Positions 50,201 to 63,100 of a stretch of 64,000 bases of DNA are shown piece by piece (the stretch's first letter is position 1; each line of letters starts with the position of its first letter). The stretch lies in the NCBI GenBank assembly GCA_018389105.1, contig JACATO010002451.1:3364501-3428500 (forward strand), in the 5' to 3' direction. This DNA is from Nautilus pompilius. Its lineage: Eukaryota; Mollusca; Cephalopoda; Nautilida; Nautilidae. The notes beneath the pieces are model-generated. The model did no database searches. It had not been told where the DNA came from and saw only the letters and a program-made list of their open reading frames with translations. A program made the position numbers and the translations under genes.

Positions 50201-52794
50201 TTGACATCTTAGCTGTGGCAGACATCATGGAAAAGAAAGGTAAGGTAGCAAGAGGGCTAAATACGTACCACTACTTATGCAGTCTTAAATGTAAACAAAA
50301 CAGTGCCATTGTCATTCCAAAATACTTTTTTTTTCTATTATATTTTCTGTCGTTCCATCATACAACACAATGTTATTTTTTTAGATTCCAACTCCAGCAA
50401 TACATCAAGGGAGCAGTTTATTTTAGAGTATAATAAAAAAGTATTTATTATTAAATTGGTAAGAAAAGAAATTAAACATTTAACAATTTGACTATCAAAA
50501 ATTCTATTTAAAAAAAAAACTTACATATTTTTAAAATAAATATCAGGTTAGCATTTGCCTAATATGACAAGTATCTAAGCTCTGAGATGAAACTTACCTT
50601 CATCTCTGCAAGAGTTTCTCTTCAAATCTGCCCCAGAAAATACTTTTAGTACAAATTACGTAAAAGAGTCTCCTAATGCTAAAGTCATAAATAAAAAGTT
50701 ATCAAATGCATTTAAGAAATACTTAATTAAATCCTCCATTGATACTCTCAAAAGTGTCATATGTTTCTGAACTGTATACCACCAACCATGACCAAACTGA
50801 CCTTCATTAATACAACGTTGGCAAAATTACCACAATGCATGCAGAGTTGTTTGCAGTTTTCATGACAAGTTAAATTTGAAAAGGATTGAAAGTACCATTA
50901 ACTTGCTCTTATAAATAAAAGAAATATTTATAAGTTATTTACCATTGTTCTTTTAGAAAAAAAGCAATGGTTAACGAATAGCCCAAATAGGGAACCAAAC
51001 TAATCCTAATTCATTACCAGTCCTCTCCCTTTCTGTTTTAGTTGAGTTAGTAATTACAAGGTGGCAGGAAGCAAACCACATATTATGAAAGGGCCCCTAT
51101 TAATAACTGCTTGAACAGACATTCTGAAACTACCAACCATGTAGTTTTATATTATGCCCTTGGTAACCACAATTTCGTAAAAATGGCTGTATGCACTTAA
51201 GAGTCTGGTTTCTATCCGGCAGTAAATAAGAAAACTTTCCCACAATGCAACCCTAGAAAAGCTCATTAGGGTCTGATCACCAGTTGATTTTGAAGTTTAG
51301 TTATAATTCATATGGTAGATTAAGTGAAACACTTTAAGAAAAAATAGAAAACTTCACCAGAAAATCATGCAAATAAACTTAAAAAAAAAAAACAGCTTTT
51401 GTTGTCTATCGATTTTTTCCTACTTGTAGGCAATTAAGTTTTTAGTACAGTGCATTGTGGGTAGGTAGGTTATCTAATTCCCCAGTAGGTAGAAACCAGC
51501 TTCATATCGCTTACCATCCATTTTAATAGCAACATTCAGTCAGACCTTTTCTTTTTTAATTCTTTGATGATTACATGCAGAAGCAAGATAGATAATTCAT
51601 CAATAAGACAAAAATAATCTAGAAACAAGTATTTTACCTGTGAGCAAGTACCATTAGAATTTTAAATCATTTTTTTTTTTTTTACTGTAGAGTGGAGAAT
51701 TGAGCGGCAGCAAAATCCTGACTCGTTACACTTCTCCATCCTCCCTCATCTCACTCCACTGGTGAATGCACTTCTCCAGGATCTTTCCAGCAGCTGCACT
51801 GAAGCTAAGGTCAGTTGTAACTTTTTCTTTTAAGACTCCATTAACTGGGGTGAAATGGAGTCTGAAAGCAGTTGTTATTTGCCATGTTCTTAGGAAAATG
51901 TTCTATGATGTAATGCTAGGGAAAGCTGACAAACTCATCAGCTAGATGATCCCAGTAAAAAATTTAATCAACAACTCTGCCAAGTTTGCATTATGAATTC
52001 AGGATACAACAAATGTAATAATACATGCAGTTTAAAAGGCTAGAGGAAAAGTTTGTGACCATATTTGGTGGGGGGGGGCTCAGAATGCATAGCATTGCAG
52101 AGTGAATGTTTTCTTATTAGTGGATAGTCAAATTCCATGTACTCCCAACTTATATTTCTGTGATTGCCTATTATAGATAACAACTAGAAAAGGGTTTTTT
52201 TTAAGTAGTCTTCTGACAAAACTACTATGTAAAGAATAACAAACCTGCTTCAGCTTTCCATTTACTTGTCGGTGTTAGAAAGCATAGTAGTTAATCACAT
52301 GACATCAGATAACCGATTTTTGTTAATGCTGGCAGTTCTTCACGCGGCTGTTATAGAAAAGAAAGTGTCACGAAGAGGAAAGTTGGGCATCAAGAACTTT
52401 AAAGCAAAAGCTGCCAGTCTCTCAGCCTTTTCCTCCAAGGATGTAATAGGAAATCAACAAGAATTAGCAGCAGCGAAGTGGCTGCATAACTTAGTTTACT
52501 ACGAATAAATACCTGATATTCTTTCTTAATTCAGTGTTATTAAACAAAAATTTGTGCCCACCTTTAGAGTTTTAATCTTTACCAGTTTATTTTTTGTAAA
52601 CTTTTCAATAATGTACAACTCACCTGTGAGTTTTAGAAAGGATTCAACAACTCTTCAAACTCACTCCATTCCAGGCTAATCGAAACCTGTCCAAGTCAGG
52701 GACAGCTGCCTTGTATGGCATGATGGGAAAAATACCAGACAAAGCCATCATTACAGATTTTATCGTAGAGTTCTTCAGTGAAGTGTACAGCTAG
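38286..52794 (+). CDS. SGPL1: Sphingosine-1-phosphate lyase, two one-base frame breaks
   Basis: SGPL1 is a PLP enzyme of the ER membrane that splits sphingosine 1-phosphate into hexadecenal and phosphoethanolamine, the exit step of sphingolipid breakdown. Twelve exons are recognisable by matching frames and GT-AG sites: 38286-38537, 40517-40663, 42087-42189, 42601-42766, 43246-43362, 44541-44692, 45880-45978, 47518-47632, 48217-48338, 50137-50239, 51691-51809 and 52675-52794. They encode about 538 residues (human 568). A membrane helix near residues 3-25 precedes the catalytic part. Conserved blocks include LTSGGTES (PLP phosphate), the His of [34 protein letters not shown] with the PLP-binding Lys in HKYG, and AGSRPGG. 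The frame breaks once in exon 1 at about 38457-38462 and once in exon 7 at about 45904-45911; each needs one extra base beside an A run. All other junctions are in phase. The Met at 38286 follows an in-frame stop, and the usual luminal N-terminus is missing or encoded upstream. AATAAA lies at 53016. Confidence 0.92.
39056..39080. repeat. GGAT tetranucleotide repeat
   Basis: Several GGAT units in the first SGPL1 intron. A similar short AGGT run lies near 40263. Confidence 0.6.
41410..41560 (+). repeat. Dispersed repeat, copy 2 (SGPL1 intron 2)
   Basis: Matches the copy at 30885-31050 through GACTGGTA, a CTATAGAAGGTTTCACAAA block and CACTTGGTCATC in the same order and similar spacing. Both are on the plus strand. 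The boundaries are not sharp. Confidence 0.5.
44255..44276. repeat. AT dinucleotide repeat
   Basis: About eleven TA units in the SGPL1 intron before exon 6. Confidence 0.85.
45478..45835. repeat. Inverted pair of GCATTGTGGGAA-core elements
   Basis: A minus-oriented core at 45554-45565 and a plus-oriented core at 45750-45761 carry related flanks (for example GCATTGTGGGAA followed by an AT-rich block and a TTGTTT...GATTCC or CATATTGCATG block). Together they form a palindromic unit with a central spacer of about 180 bases. Another plus copy is at 46257-46268. All are in SGPL1 introns 6 and 7. Confidence 0.5.
50776..51560. repeat. Cluster of GCATTGTGGG-core elements with inverted arms
   Basis: Minus-oriented arms occur at about 50776-50840 (core TACCACAATGC) and 51130-51250 (core TTCCCACAATGC at 51237), both starting with an ACCAACCATG block. 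A plus-oriented arm begins at 51452 (GCATTGTGGGTA) and continues with a TAGAAACCAGCTT block that mirrors the 51130-51250 arm. The paired arms suggest a palindromic non-autonomous mobile element in SGPL1 intron 10. Confidence 0.5.
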
Positions 52795-52994
52795 AGGAAA
52801 AATTTCTGCTTCTTAACTTTGAAGTCTGGATGATTACATTTTCTGAACTGCATCTCATTTAATGTGGCACAAGAAATCCCATATAAAGGTTAACTCCTTT
52901 ATTTAGAACAGGTTTCTGAAGCTCTATTTCAGCCTCTCTTAAATATCTGCCTTGGAGTATTGCAAGTGATCACACCTGCCTACAAATGCATTGT

Positions 52995-53040
52995 TTATGT
53001 AGCTTCTGCTTTATCAATAAATGCTTTTCAAGCAAAATAT
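52995..53040 (+). terminator. SGPL1 polyadenylation site
   Basis: AATAAA at 53016-53021 lies 220 bases after the SGPL1 stop and is the first canonical signal downstream. The cleavage point itself is not visible. Confidence 0.6.
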
Positions 53041-53339
53041 TTCAAAGTCAAGTCTACAGAATCATCCCTATTCCCTGCTGTTTACTTCACCAGTATTGAA
53101 GATTAGACTTTATTTTAGAAAATGCTAATATCTGCCCATCATCTAATTAAAAAAAAAAAAAGCCTTGTTAAGACCAACTTGATGCTGCTCAGCGTAACTT
53201 GGCAGTTAATTAGTTTTTTTTTTGTTTGTTTCCAACAAGGCTATGAAATTGCTTTTCCAAGGATGAACACAAAGTTGCAATCTAAATTGTTTCTGCAGAA
53301 TCCCCAGCCTTGATGGTTTATTGAAGTTCGGCTAAGAAA

Positions 53340-54260
53340 TGTCATGCATGCGCATGATTTCAGAGAGATTTCTTATTCCAGGAAGACAACAAATAGCACT
53401 TGTTGTTTAGCAGCGAAAGTCCAGCTCAAGTCACGTTGAGGGCAAACCTGGGGCAGCGCGGCTGAGAGAAAGAATGGATCACGGACAAAATTCCCACTGC
53501 CTTGAGTCCCAAAAGTGCATTAAAAAAAACAAAGATAGTATTTAATATGCAAAACAGGTGGGTGGCTTATTGGGGCACATCGTTGAGCAGGGATCCTTTA
53601 GCTTTAATTAATAAAAGGTATTTTCTTCTTGTGCCACTCTGGGTGGAGGGGGAACCAGAGCAAATTTGTATACATTACAAACCTATGCTCTGCAGAACTT
53701 CTTAAAGAATATTTCTTTAATGGTTCAGTTGGAAGCTATCCATCAGGAACTTGAATAGGGTCCATCCTTCTTTCCTGTGGGATGGTGACATAACCAACAC
53801 CTAAGACTTCAGCCAGATGTTTACTTAAACCCCCCCCAAGTAAATCAACTCCTAAAAACATTGAAACAATAGGTAATAAGTGGCTAGAACCCCCCCCCCC
53901 AGAAAAGCTTTGATATTCTACGTTTGGAAGAGTCAGAGGAGTAACTCGAAAAGTTGCTACTCTTTTTTTTTTTTTTTTCCAAGGATCTCTCTAGAAATTC
54001 TACGAACAAACAATCTGGTTGCCAGGCTCGGAAGAACCTGCCCCCATCCGCTGGAAAGTAGCTTCCTCAAACACCATTAAAGTCTGTACTATCGGTCATG
54101 GGTAACACAGAAAGCCCACCCACAAATTTCCGTTCCTTTTTTCTCTCTTTTTGGAAGCAAGCTGTTGCTAAGAAACCAAAATGACGTCACAGTAACATCA
54201 GCGGTAGAGTCTGGATAGAGGGGAAAATAGCGTAAACTCACACATTCAACAAAGGTAATG
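53340..54260. promoter_or_regulatory. Orphan promoter-like stretch with NRF1, X-box and CRE motifs
   Basis: ATGCGCAT (NRF1-like) lies at 53348-53355. A perfect RFX-type X-box GTTGCTAAGAAAC lies at 54164-54176, and a palindromic CRE TGACGTCA at 54182-54189, five bases further on. A donor-like CAACAAAG/GTAATG follows near 54255 on the plus strand. No coding exon that could belong to it was found on either side, so the gene it serves is unknown. GC content is moderately raised. Confidence 0.4.
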
Positions 54261-57200
54261 AGTTTTCCATAATTAAAAAAAAAGAAAAATTCTCTTAATT
54301 TTTGTGCTTCTGTGGAGCGAAATCCCTGCCATCCACTGACTGATCAAATAGTTGATGTTCAAGTAAAAAAATAATCTTTTATACAAGTTTTAAAAAAACA
54401 AAAACTGCAGACATCGAAAGGTCTGCCACGAGGAAAATACAAGGCAAGAGAACCTTATTTCTAAAGATAATTAAACTTTAGAAAGCCTGGCAAATAGAAA
54501 CAGCATTATTTATTTATTCAGCTTATTAACTATTTTACAGAGTTGTGCAATCCCTTCTTTGTTGAAAAAGAAAAATTCTATTAAAATTGTGGTTTTCTAA
54601 GCTGGCTTTTTAAAAATCTAAAGTAACATTTTTTCTTGCGCATTTCTGTCCAAACATAATTAATATTCCTTAAACATTGGACAGCAAAACCCATCCTACT
54701 ACACACAACCACTCAAACACAGTAGGATCCACAATTTTTTGCCACATATCTTTATTATAACCAACCTAGCTTTCTCTCACATGAAGATCTAACAGTTGTC
54801 ACTTTTGAATATAGATTACTGTGGGTCTAGTCCAAGAATATAATGATAAATACTCTAATTTTAATCAGCAGGATCTCTCTTAGCTGAGCCACAGTAACTG
54901 TTGTAGATGTTAGGCTTTACTGATGTAGTCAATTTATTCTGCTATAACTGCCAACTAAATATTAGCAAAAGTTTATAGAAAGAATTGATGATTAATTTCA
55001 TCGCTTACAACCGAGAAAAAAGCTACTGCTTGCTTGTCAGCGAGGGTTAATCAATGCAGGTAGCTGTTAATAACTCTGCACATTTTGGTTCAAGGCATCA
55101 GCTACCAGTAACTACAAAACCATCCATTTGTGGGATATAGATTATAGCTAAGTTAGATAACACTAAATGATGCATCCTTTACTGACAAAAATAGTTGCAA
55201 ATTTGAGGTTAGAACTCATTTCCTTATCTTCTAATATTAGCTCATATCTTGATTAGAAATTCGTAGTTTTTAAAAAATGACCATTTTGCTTCTTGATAAC
55301 ATTAACTCTTTGAATTCTCTCACCCTCTAGCTTTTAAGTTAGTGATTTTATAACAATGTTAACTGCTTTGAAAAAGCAAAAACAAATGGATTTATTAGAA
55401 TAGGCTTTTCCACTATTAAAGAAAAAATAATGAAAGGGAAAATTTGTGATTTTTTTCTATTTTTCTAAATTCATTATGCATGAATTGTTGCTGCCACAAA
55501 ATACAAAGCACAATGGATTAGTATCAGTGTGTGCTTGGCCCATTGTGCTAAATCTACAGCTATCTATTTAGTTTGTTTTATGCAGTCCAATTAGAGGTCT
55601 ACTTTGAAATTTCGATGAACATGAATCTGGCAAAATAGTGGGCATGGAAATCAAATTACAAGCCAGTTATTAACATGCACGAGTGCTGAAAATGTACTCA
55701 GTCCTACCAAAGAAAAAGACTAGACAATAACAGGTTACCTCCCCTCTTGGTTTCCACAGGTCGAGAGTCTAAGATGATCTTTCTTTCCTCAAAGTAACTA
55801 GTAAAACGAAAGTCCAGACAAAAGCACCAAGGTTATGAAATATGAAAAGATGCATATAATTGCCAAGAATTTTATTCACCAAATTTTTTCATAAATAAAT
55901 TTTAGAAAAATTTATTTAAAAAATTTTATAACCGAAACAACAACCATCCATAGAAAACGCAGTCTTTTCTGTCTCTGATGCAGAAACATTAAATTTTAAG
56001 GCATTATAACAAAATACAACCATATTTTCACTAAAACAAATTACTTTATGGAGAGTATATACATACGTATAAATCTTTAGTGTTTTGTGCAGATCCATGA
56101 AAAGCTTTCACTCTTCAATTTTATGAAACATTTACAAATAAAGCAGCAAAATTATGAAATTGAATTGACAACAGCTAAATTTATGTTGAAACAAAGTAAT
56201 TCACAGTTCAAAGTCAGCCTACTCCAGTGTAACCAGCACACACATCACATTGAAGCCACTATCTTGTACCAACCTACATAATACACTAAAAAATAAAAAA
56301 AAATAAGTTGTAGATGTCAGATACATTTTTTTTGTCAAGTCTACAAATAGACGTATAAACAATTTAATTGCATAATCAAGATTGTTAAATATTCTTTATA
56401 AATAAAGCCAACTTTTCCAAACCAAGGTAACGTGTGTTTATCATTGTAATTGAGATTTTCAGTGGTTTCACAACAGCAAAATTAGCATTTTTTATAAGCT
56501 TGAATCTCAAAAGATTATACTGAAATGGAAATTTGAGGAAGCTAATTAAAAACCATGGATTCAGGTAAAAAAAACTGATAAAATCTGCCAGACTTGATTT
56601 TTTAAATTGTATGATTCTTGTAACTACTTATAAGAGGTAAAGTTTATATCTAAGTATATAATTTCCTTCATTTTATATCCTAGTAGGAAATAAACCAAGG
56701 CTGAACATAGTCAGTGAACTAAGAAGATCAGTCTTATTTGACCAATCTGGATTTTACAAAGTTATTTTGATATATTTGTCAAAATAAATTTCAGATGATG
56801 CATCAGGGTATTTAAAAGATTTCCACACACACATGCGAAATGTCTGATAGTTCTGTTTTACTTAGTTTGATTAATACAGTTTGTGGTAATGCTTAATGAC
56901 AAAGTTCCCAGTAGAATGAAAGAACTTACATATATGAATATCATCAAATATTTATTTTTTTTTAAATGTTTCCTTTTTAAATAGAATTCTAAATCACTTT
57001 AAAATAAAGAGACACATTTCATGAAGCAACCCTCTACTTAGATGAATTCTTGTTTCTTATTATTTTAAAGTTCAAGAGCTCATACAAGCAAACCATGCAG
57101 CACAGCTGAAGAAAAGCTGGACTGATGGGTCCTGTGGGAAGTTTGTACCATTGCATTTTATTTACCAGAAGTCTGTTCCACATGCTAGGCCATGCATCAT

Positions 57201-58271
57201 TTCTCATCCAGCTGTGCAGTTACATATCCTCTGCACACAAAGTCTTTGCACCAAGCAACTCCATGCTGATTCCCAGTATGAAAGGCCATTTTTTTCCTGA
57301 TGGACACAGCTACGACCTACAGAAGGCAGCTGATTGCCAAGAATGGCTGTTCCAAGATTTTTTACAAATGTTTGGAATCAAGGGGTCTATTTCAAAAGGA
57401 GATCTACTGAAAACTATCTTCCATGCATAGTTTGCTTGTATGAGGGGTGGTTCTGGAATTTTTCATCAGGTCCTTGTGATAACAGGAGTAGCCTGTTTTA
57501 CCTCATTGAAATGTACTCGCCTACTAATAGAAGCCTGTAGGTAATTCATAGCACTAAATGGTAAAGCAAAACATTACATTAAAATTTTGAACTATTCAAA
57601 GAAAATTACTATCATCTACGTCTCAATTCCTTAAAGAAACAGTTTTTCAACATGGTAAATGAACAACAAAACCAATACTAAAAATTAATATTAAAAAAAA
57701 GCAGCCTATCTCTCTCCTTTTATTTTAGAAAAAAACAAGTGAACTCAGCAACTTGTGATATTATGAAAAATAAATGGTTTTAATTTAAGAAATCATGGGG
57801 TAGGGGAAATTTTTTTTTACAGATATTTGATTTAGATTTGATCATATCTACCGAAAATATACACAAAGTTGAGAAAGAAACTACAAACTAAAAGAAATTT
57901 TTACAAATGCTAGTTATCCCTAACACACCAATATTGGTAAGTATTTCTGGTTATTAAAATTATTCAAACTAAAAAAAACAAATGTGCTAAATATTTATTT
58001 GCAGTAACTTACCTTCTGATATTGGTGATACTAGTTCTAGAAGTTAGCTGTCAGTTAAAATGTGTTTTAATAATGCGGTGAAACAACAATTCTTTTTCTG
58101 CCAAGTGACAAACCACTGGATTAGAAAAAAACAGTTAATACGTACAATATTTTCAAATTTGGTATTAGCTGACATTCAAATGTAAAAAAAAACAAGTAAA
58201 TATTAATAGTTATTAACACTTGAATATTTTCCTTTCCTTTTGAAAGGATATGCAAAAATATAAATGATAAA
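54261..58271. other. AT-rich stretch, partly a 3' untranslated region of the minus-strand gene
   Basis: No recognisable exon. A 101-codon plus frame at 57125-57430 has no known domain. The part next to 58.27 kb is probably the 3' untranslated region of the minus-strand serine-rich gene; its polyadenylation site was not fixed. Confidence 0.4.
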
Positions 58272-60194
58272 TCAAATCAGAATGGTAGGTGAAAGTCGGC
58301 CATGTTCTAGAGCCAGTTCACAGCTTCTACGACGAAGACCCTGAGGCAAGCTAAACGTGTCGTCCTGTTCTGCAAGACAGCAATCTAACGATGTGTGTGT
58401 GTCCAAAAAACCATCAGAGGGAATACCCCTTGCATTCCCAGTTGTGGATTTTGTCTTTTGAGAAAAAAATGAACAAGATGGCTTGTCATTCTCTACTTCT
58501 GTCAATCCAGGAAGGCATTTCCTGCTGGAGTTGCTTGCTGAAGCAGCTATGCTTTCACATGAATTGTTCTTACATAGACTATCAGCATAAGGTAAACACA
58601 TGGCCTGATCATGTGGAGTTGACCCTTCAATGCATTCCCTGTAAGCAGCATCCGCTCCACAACTGTCCATCTGCTCATGAATTTTTTCTTCTATGCTCAG
58701 GCTGAATCTCATGTTTTTGCGATGTTTACTATGACTTATCTTGACATCACCAGAGAAGCTGCTACTGCGACCAGACACAGGAGAGCCCTGGACAGGGGAG
58801 GCTGCTTGAATGCATTTTTCAGTGTTTACACTGCTTCCACTGTTATTCCGACATCTGCCAGATACAATATCTACTTGCACCTCTAAAGATGGAGACGTAG
58901 CTGAGAGACTGTCTTTATCCCTGAAAGAAAGAAAATTTTCTTGTTCTTAATTCAGATACTGTGATGCACACAAAGGTAGAGGTTAGGTGGTAGCCTTATA
59001 GTCTAGATATTTCAAATTGATGTAAATCATAGTATGTTTGTCAACTTATTTATTCATGACCCAAGAAAACAGTTTTAAAAAATCATCATCATGGCTCAAG
59101 CTGGTCTTGACCCTGCAACCTTCTGATTGCTAAGTTTTTTAGTTTCTTTTTTCCTTTGTTGATGCTCTGGCCCTTTGCACCATCCAAGTATTTGCTAACA
59201 TTAACTAATTATTAAAAGGATCCCAATGATATAGTTCTCACTTCTCTATTATTGGAAAATATTACATCTTTATTATGTTTAGATGGTAAATAATGGAATC
59301 ACATTGTTCTAAAAAGGACCGGAAAAGAGTAATTTCCCTGAGGGAGTGGATTGATAGTGTGGAAAGAGCATGTATTGTTTCATGCTGAACTGACTGCATC
59401 TTCCCTGCATGCAGAGAAAGTGAAAGGAAATTCTAAAAACATTTTACTTTCCAGTGTGGCATACCTTGAGGAACATGCAGACTGAAGAGAACATCTTTTA
59501 GTTACTAAATGGGAAAAATCTGGCTACCGATATAGGCAGTCTCACCGCCTGGTAGAAAAGCTCTTATTTTACAGAGGATGAGATACAAAATATTCCCAAC
59601 TCATCCTGTAAGCAGAGCCCAGAATCATCAACTTGTCCATAACACAACTTGCTCTTGACAATGGAGCAAATCACGCAAAATCATTGCATTAAAAAAGAAA
59701 AGAAAAAAAGGAGGGCACTAGAAAAAAAAGCAACAACAAATAGTTGATGTTAATGTACATCTTTCTAAAATAAAAGATAAAAACCAAACAGGAACTTATT
59801 TTTCAGTAGTCAAATGAAGCAAGACTTTAAATGGAATCTTAACTAATACATGAATTACTAAGTTTTCAGATATGGTACAGAAATATAACATCAACCTGAT
59901 CGCTCTCAGACTAAATACTTTTCAGTCTCATGTGCAAACAAAATAAATGCCACAACTACCAAACCAAATTGTTGCAAGTTTAAATTTCATATTACAAACA
60001 ATAATACTTGCTTTATCGCAAATGGGTCTTACTTGTATCCAGCAATGGATCCAGCCAAAGCTTTAGTGCTGGCATCATCACCAAACGATACAGTGGTCGA
60101 TTTTTCTCCAATGCTGAAGTTTGCCGATTCGCTGCTCAGACTGGCCCTCTTGTGGAGTGGCGGGTTGGCAGACACATCTGCCTGGACTTCCAGC
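58272..60194 (-). CDS. Serine-rich protein of unknown identity, last two coding exons
   Basis: I do not recognise this protein. Two minus-strand exons, 60194-60033 and 58920-58272, join in frame (acceptor TACTACAG, donor GTAAGA, acceptor TTTCAG) and end in a TGA at 58272, giving about 270 residues. More exons must lie to the right, because the first exon opens with the last base of a codon. The sequence is rich in Ser and appears disordered, with no membrane segment or known domain. A short motif recurs, LEVQADVSANPP at the start of the first exon and LEVQVDIVSG at the start of the second. Basophilic kinase-type sites are visible (HKRASLS, MRFSLS). The C-terminus is RLSPTILI. It looks like the regulatory tail of a larger cytoplasmic protein; that is inference. 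Confidence 0.65.
59080..59190 (-). repeat. tRNA-derived SINE-like element (intronic)
   Basis: On the minus strand GGTGCAAAGGGCCAGAGCATC is followed, after an A/G-rich insertion, by TTAGCAATCAGAAGGTTGCA and GGGTCAAGACC. The last part closely resembles an anticodon arm plus B box of tRNA-derived SINEs. It lies between the two serine-rich exons and is not an intact tRNA. Confidence 0.45.
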
Positions 60195-63100
60195 CTGTAG
60201 TAAAAGCAACATCTTAAAACTGCAATTCCAAAATTTTTCCATGCTTGCCTACAAGATTTGTTCCTTTGTTTATAAGCCAGCATGTCCCAAATAAGCACAA
60301 GGTGGACAGGCTCACCAGGGAAACCAGATACATGGTGCAAACATGTGCAATTTACCAGGCTGAACAAAACATCCTATGCATATTTAGCCAGCATGGCTGA
60401 AAGGCTTACAATCTTACTATAAGAAACCTCTCAGCCTACTTAACTCTTTCCCTGCCAAGGTTTTTTTTTTTTTTTTTTTTTGATATTTCCTTTAACAGAT
60501 TTACTCCATTGAGAGATGATCCAGAATTCCCACAAGGGCATTTGCCAATGTTTAAACCAACAATATCCAGTGCTACTGACCAGCCATCTATTGAGTGTCA
60601 AAAACTATGTTACATTGGTGATCTCTGACTTTGGCAATCAGTGGTGAGGGATGTGATAAATGATTGGAGATCTCTGGGTATCCATGCTGAGAGCTTTTCA
60701 AATATCTTGGTCATTGTTTTTAAACAACTCACTTTAAAGAAGTTGGTTTCAAATAACAGATTTGCTTAGTTATTTAAGAAAAAAAAATAAATTTTGCATT
60801 TTTTTTTTTTAAATCAAAATTTGCTGGTATCCAGATATCTGATAATCATCTAGCTGAAATACCAACATGCTGGCTTGCATATATAATGCTGTTTCCAGTC
60901 TATTTAGAAATCAACTTTATTTTTTTCAGTTAGCAATGACATGTATTTCTTATCAGAAAATGACTGTTATACATGCGCTAAAGCAACAAACTAAATGAAG
61001 GCTATACTTTGTGTAAACCATATCTCAAGAACCTGTACTCTTCTAGATTAGGCACACACACACACAGAGGGTTTTACCATACTGCCTGATCCAGATTTTG
61101 CCACAAGTATAACTTTTAAAACATTTGCAAATGTATTCAAACAGATTTATATTCAGATTATGGAGAGCTCAGAGAAACAGCCGACAACCCTGTTATTTCC
61201 ATTGATCAGCTGTCATGTTGGCATTATGACAAGCTACACCTTAAGCTATCAAAGAACCGATAGAGAGTCTGGTAAAACAATGGCTGCAAATTGTCTGAAA
61301 GCACACTAATAATGATGCAGTGTGTTGTGTGTTTTAAGCCTTCCTTCAATAAACAGTCTCAATATTGGGGAAAATTTGCCCTCCCCCACCCAACACCATC
61401 ACACTGAATGGTCAGTTGTAGATGTTGGAACCAAAGGCTTCAAGTTCTCTCCACACCTATAACTATGTTGTGTATGAACTACTGAAATCTCTGTTCTAAC
61501 TGTGATAAGAGATTTTCAAGCTACTCATCTATGGCAGGTAGCTGAGTGGATTTGTTAAGCTGTTTATTGCCTTAATTTCATAGTACCAGTGATTTCTGCA
61601 AGGGTTTGACATCAGCCATGAAATTGGTGGACTGTGATAGTGTACAGCCATGCCTACTTTCTCAATCATGCTAGTTCAATACAGTAACCAGGAAAAAAAT
61701 AAAATAACTTTTGTTGACTACTGTCCAAAACTATTGTTGGTGATACCTGGAATCAATTGATGTCCCAAAAGGATTTCCTTGTAACTAAGTCATCCTGGTT
61801 TACCTCATTACAGCACTAATCAATTGCCAAAAACTATCAGTGCATTTCACTGGCTCACTCTCTAGCATTGTCTGGTTTCAGACACAACGATGCCCATTTC
61901 ACTTTATCTTGCAAAGAGAACATTTAACAACATAAGAGCGCACACAATCCACAGGTAAAAACAGCTGGCCGCTACAGACAGACCTTAATTAGTCTGATCA
62001 AATGAAAAACAACGGTGCTATCATTTTATGAAGCTGTGCCACAGTTAAAAATGCAATTCTAAAACGTTAAAGGACTTCAGTACTAAAGATGTTTAAGAAT
62101 TCTCTATAGACTTTCTGGATGCTTCTTAAAAGCATTTACTGCAATTAGAAACACAATATTTTGTGAAGAAATTTAAACATACTTTCAAGTTTACTGAATG
62201 GTTTGACACTGCAGAAGATGCAATGTGGTCAAGCCCAGTAATCCAACCTGATAACATCACTGTTGCAGCTAAAAAATTAGATTGAAGGTATGTTATAGTG
62301 CTCCAATATTGCTGGTAGGCTAGAATTTTGCCTATTTCAAAAGATTTAAATTCAGCATATCCACTGTACTACTTTTAAGTGGACCTACCTGACACTATTA
62401 TCACTGTTTAAGTGTGATTAGTTTTGTTTGGAGTGAGTGTACAACCAAAGGTTACTGCTACAAAAAAACAGAACTTAAAAGCAGTTTCACCAGGAACCAT
62501 GTCACAAAACGAATAGTGATTCAACAACAATAATACTTCTAAAATTTCTTTAAAAATGGGCAATTAACCATTTGAAATGTGAACAGGCTATAAAAAAGTA
62601 AAAAATGTACAATTATTTGTAAAACTATCTGTAAAAATGCTAAGCTCTGTAATGATAAATAATGAAAACAGACTTGTAGTTTAAAGTCTAGTGTATGTTG
62701 TAACTAGTAAAGACTCCATGTACTGTACAAAACTACTATGTTCTTGCAAACCTATGGTCTGCAGAAATAATAAAACGTCAGTAAACCAAGGGCTTAATAA
62801 ACTTTTGTTTCATAGGAAAAAACAACAAAGCAATTACATTTTCTAGCTTTTGGTTGTAATAAATAACCATATGGTTAACAGTCCCAAAATCTACGATTAG
62901 GTTCAGTTACTCCAGTAAGAAGTCCTTGCTTCACTATCTGCATTGAAATCATAAATCAGCTTCATGTACACTCATTCAATCTTAATACAACCAGTAATCT
63001 GATCACTTTAAACCTTCAGAATATTTCAAAAAGCACTGAAATATCTTAGTGAGTGATTAAGATTATTATGCCTTCTAGCATCCAATTGTCTACTTCAATT

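Noticed and set aside
52266..52508. 80-codon ORF in the last SGPL1 intron as an extra exon
   Set aside because: The flanking SGPL1 exons join in phase and align to the human protein without a gap there, and the ORF has no similarity to the enzyme.
57125..57430. 101-codon plus-strand ORF, considered as a mariner transposase tail
   Set aside because: A few residues (FLTNVWNQGVYF in another frame) loosely recall a mariner C-terminus, but no catalytic block or terminal repeat supports it.
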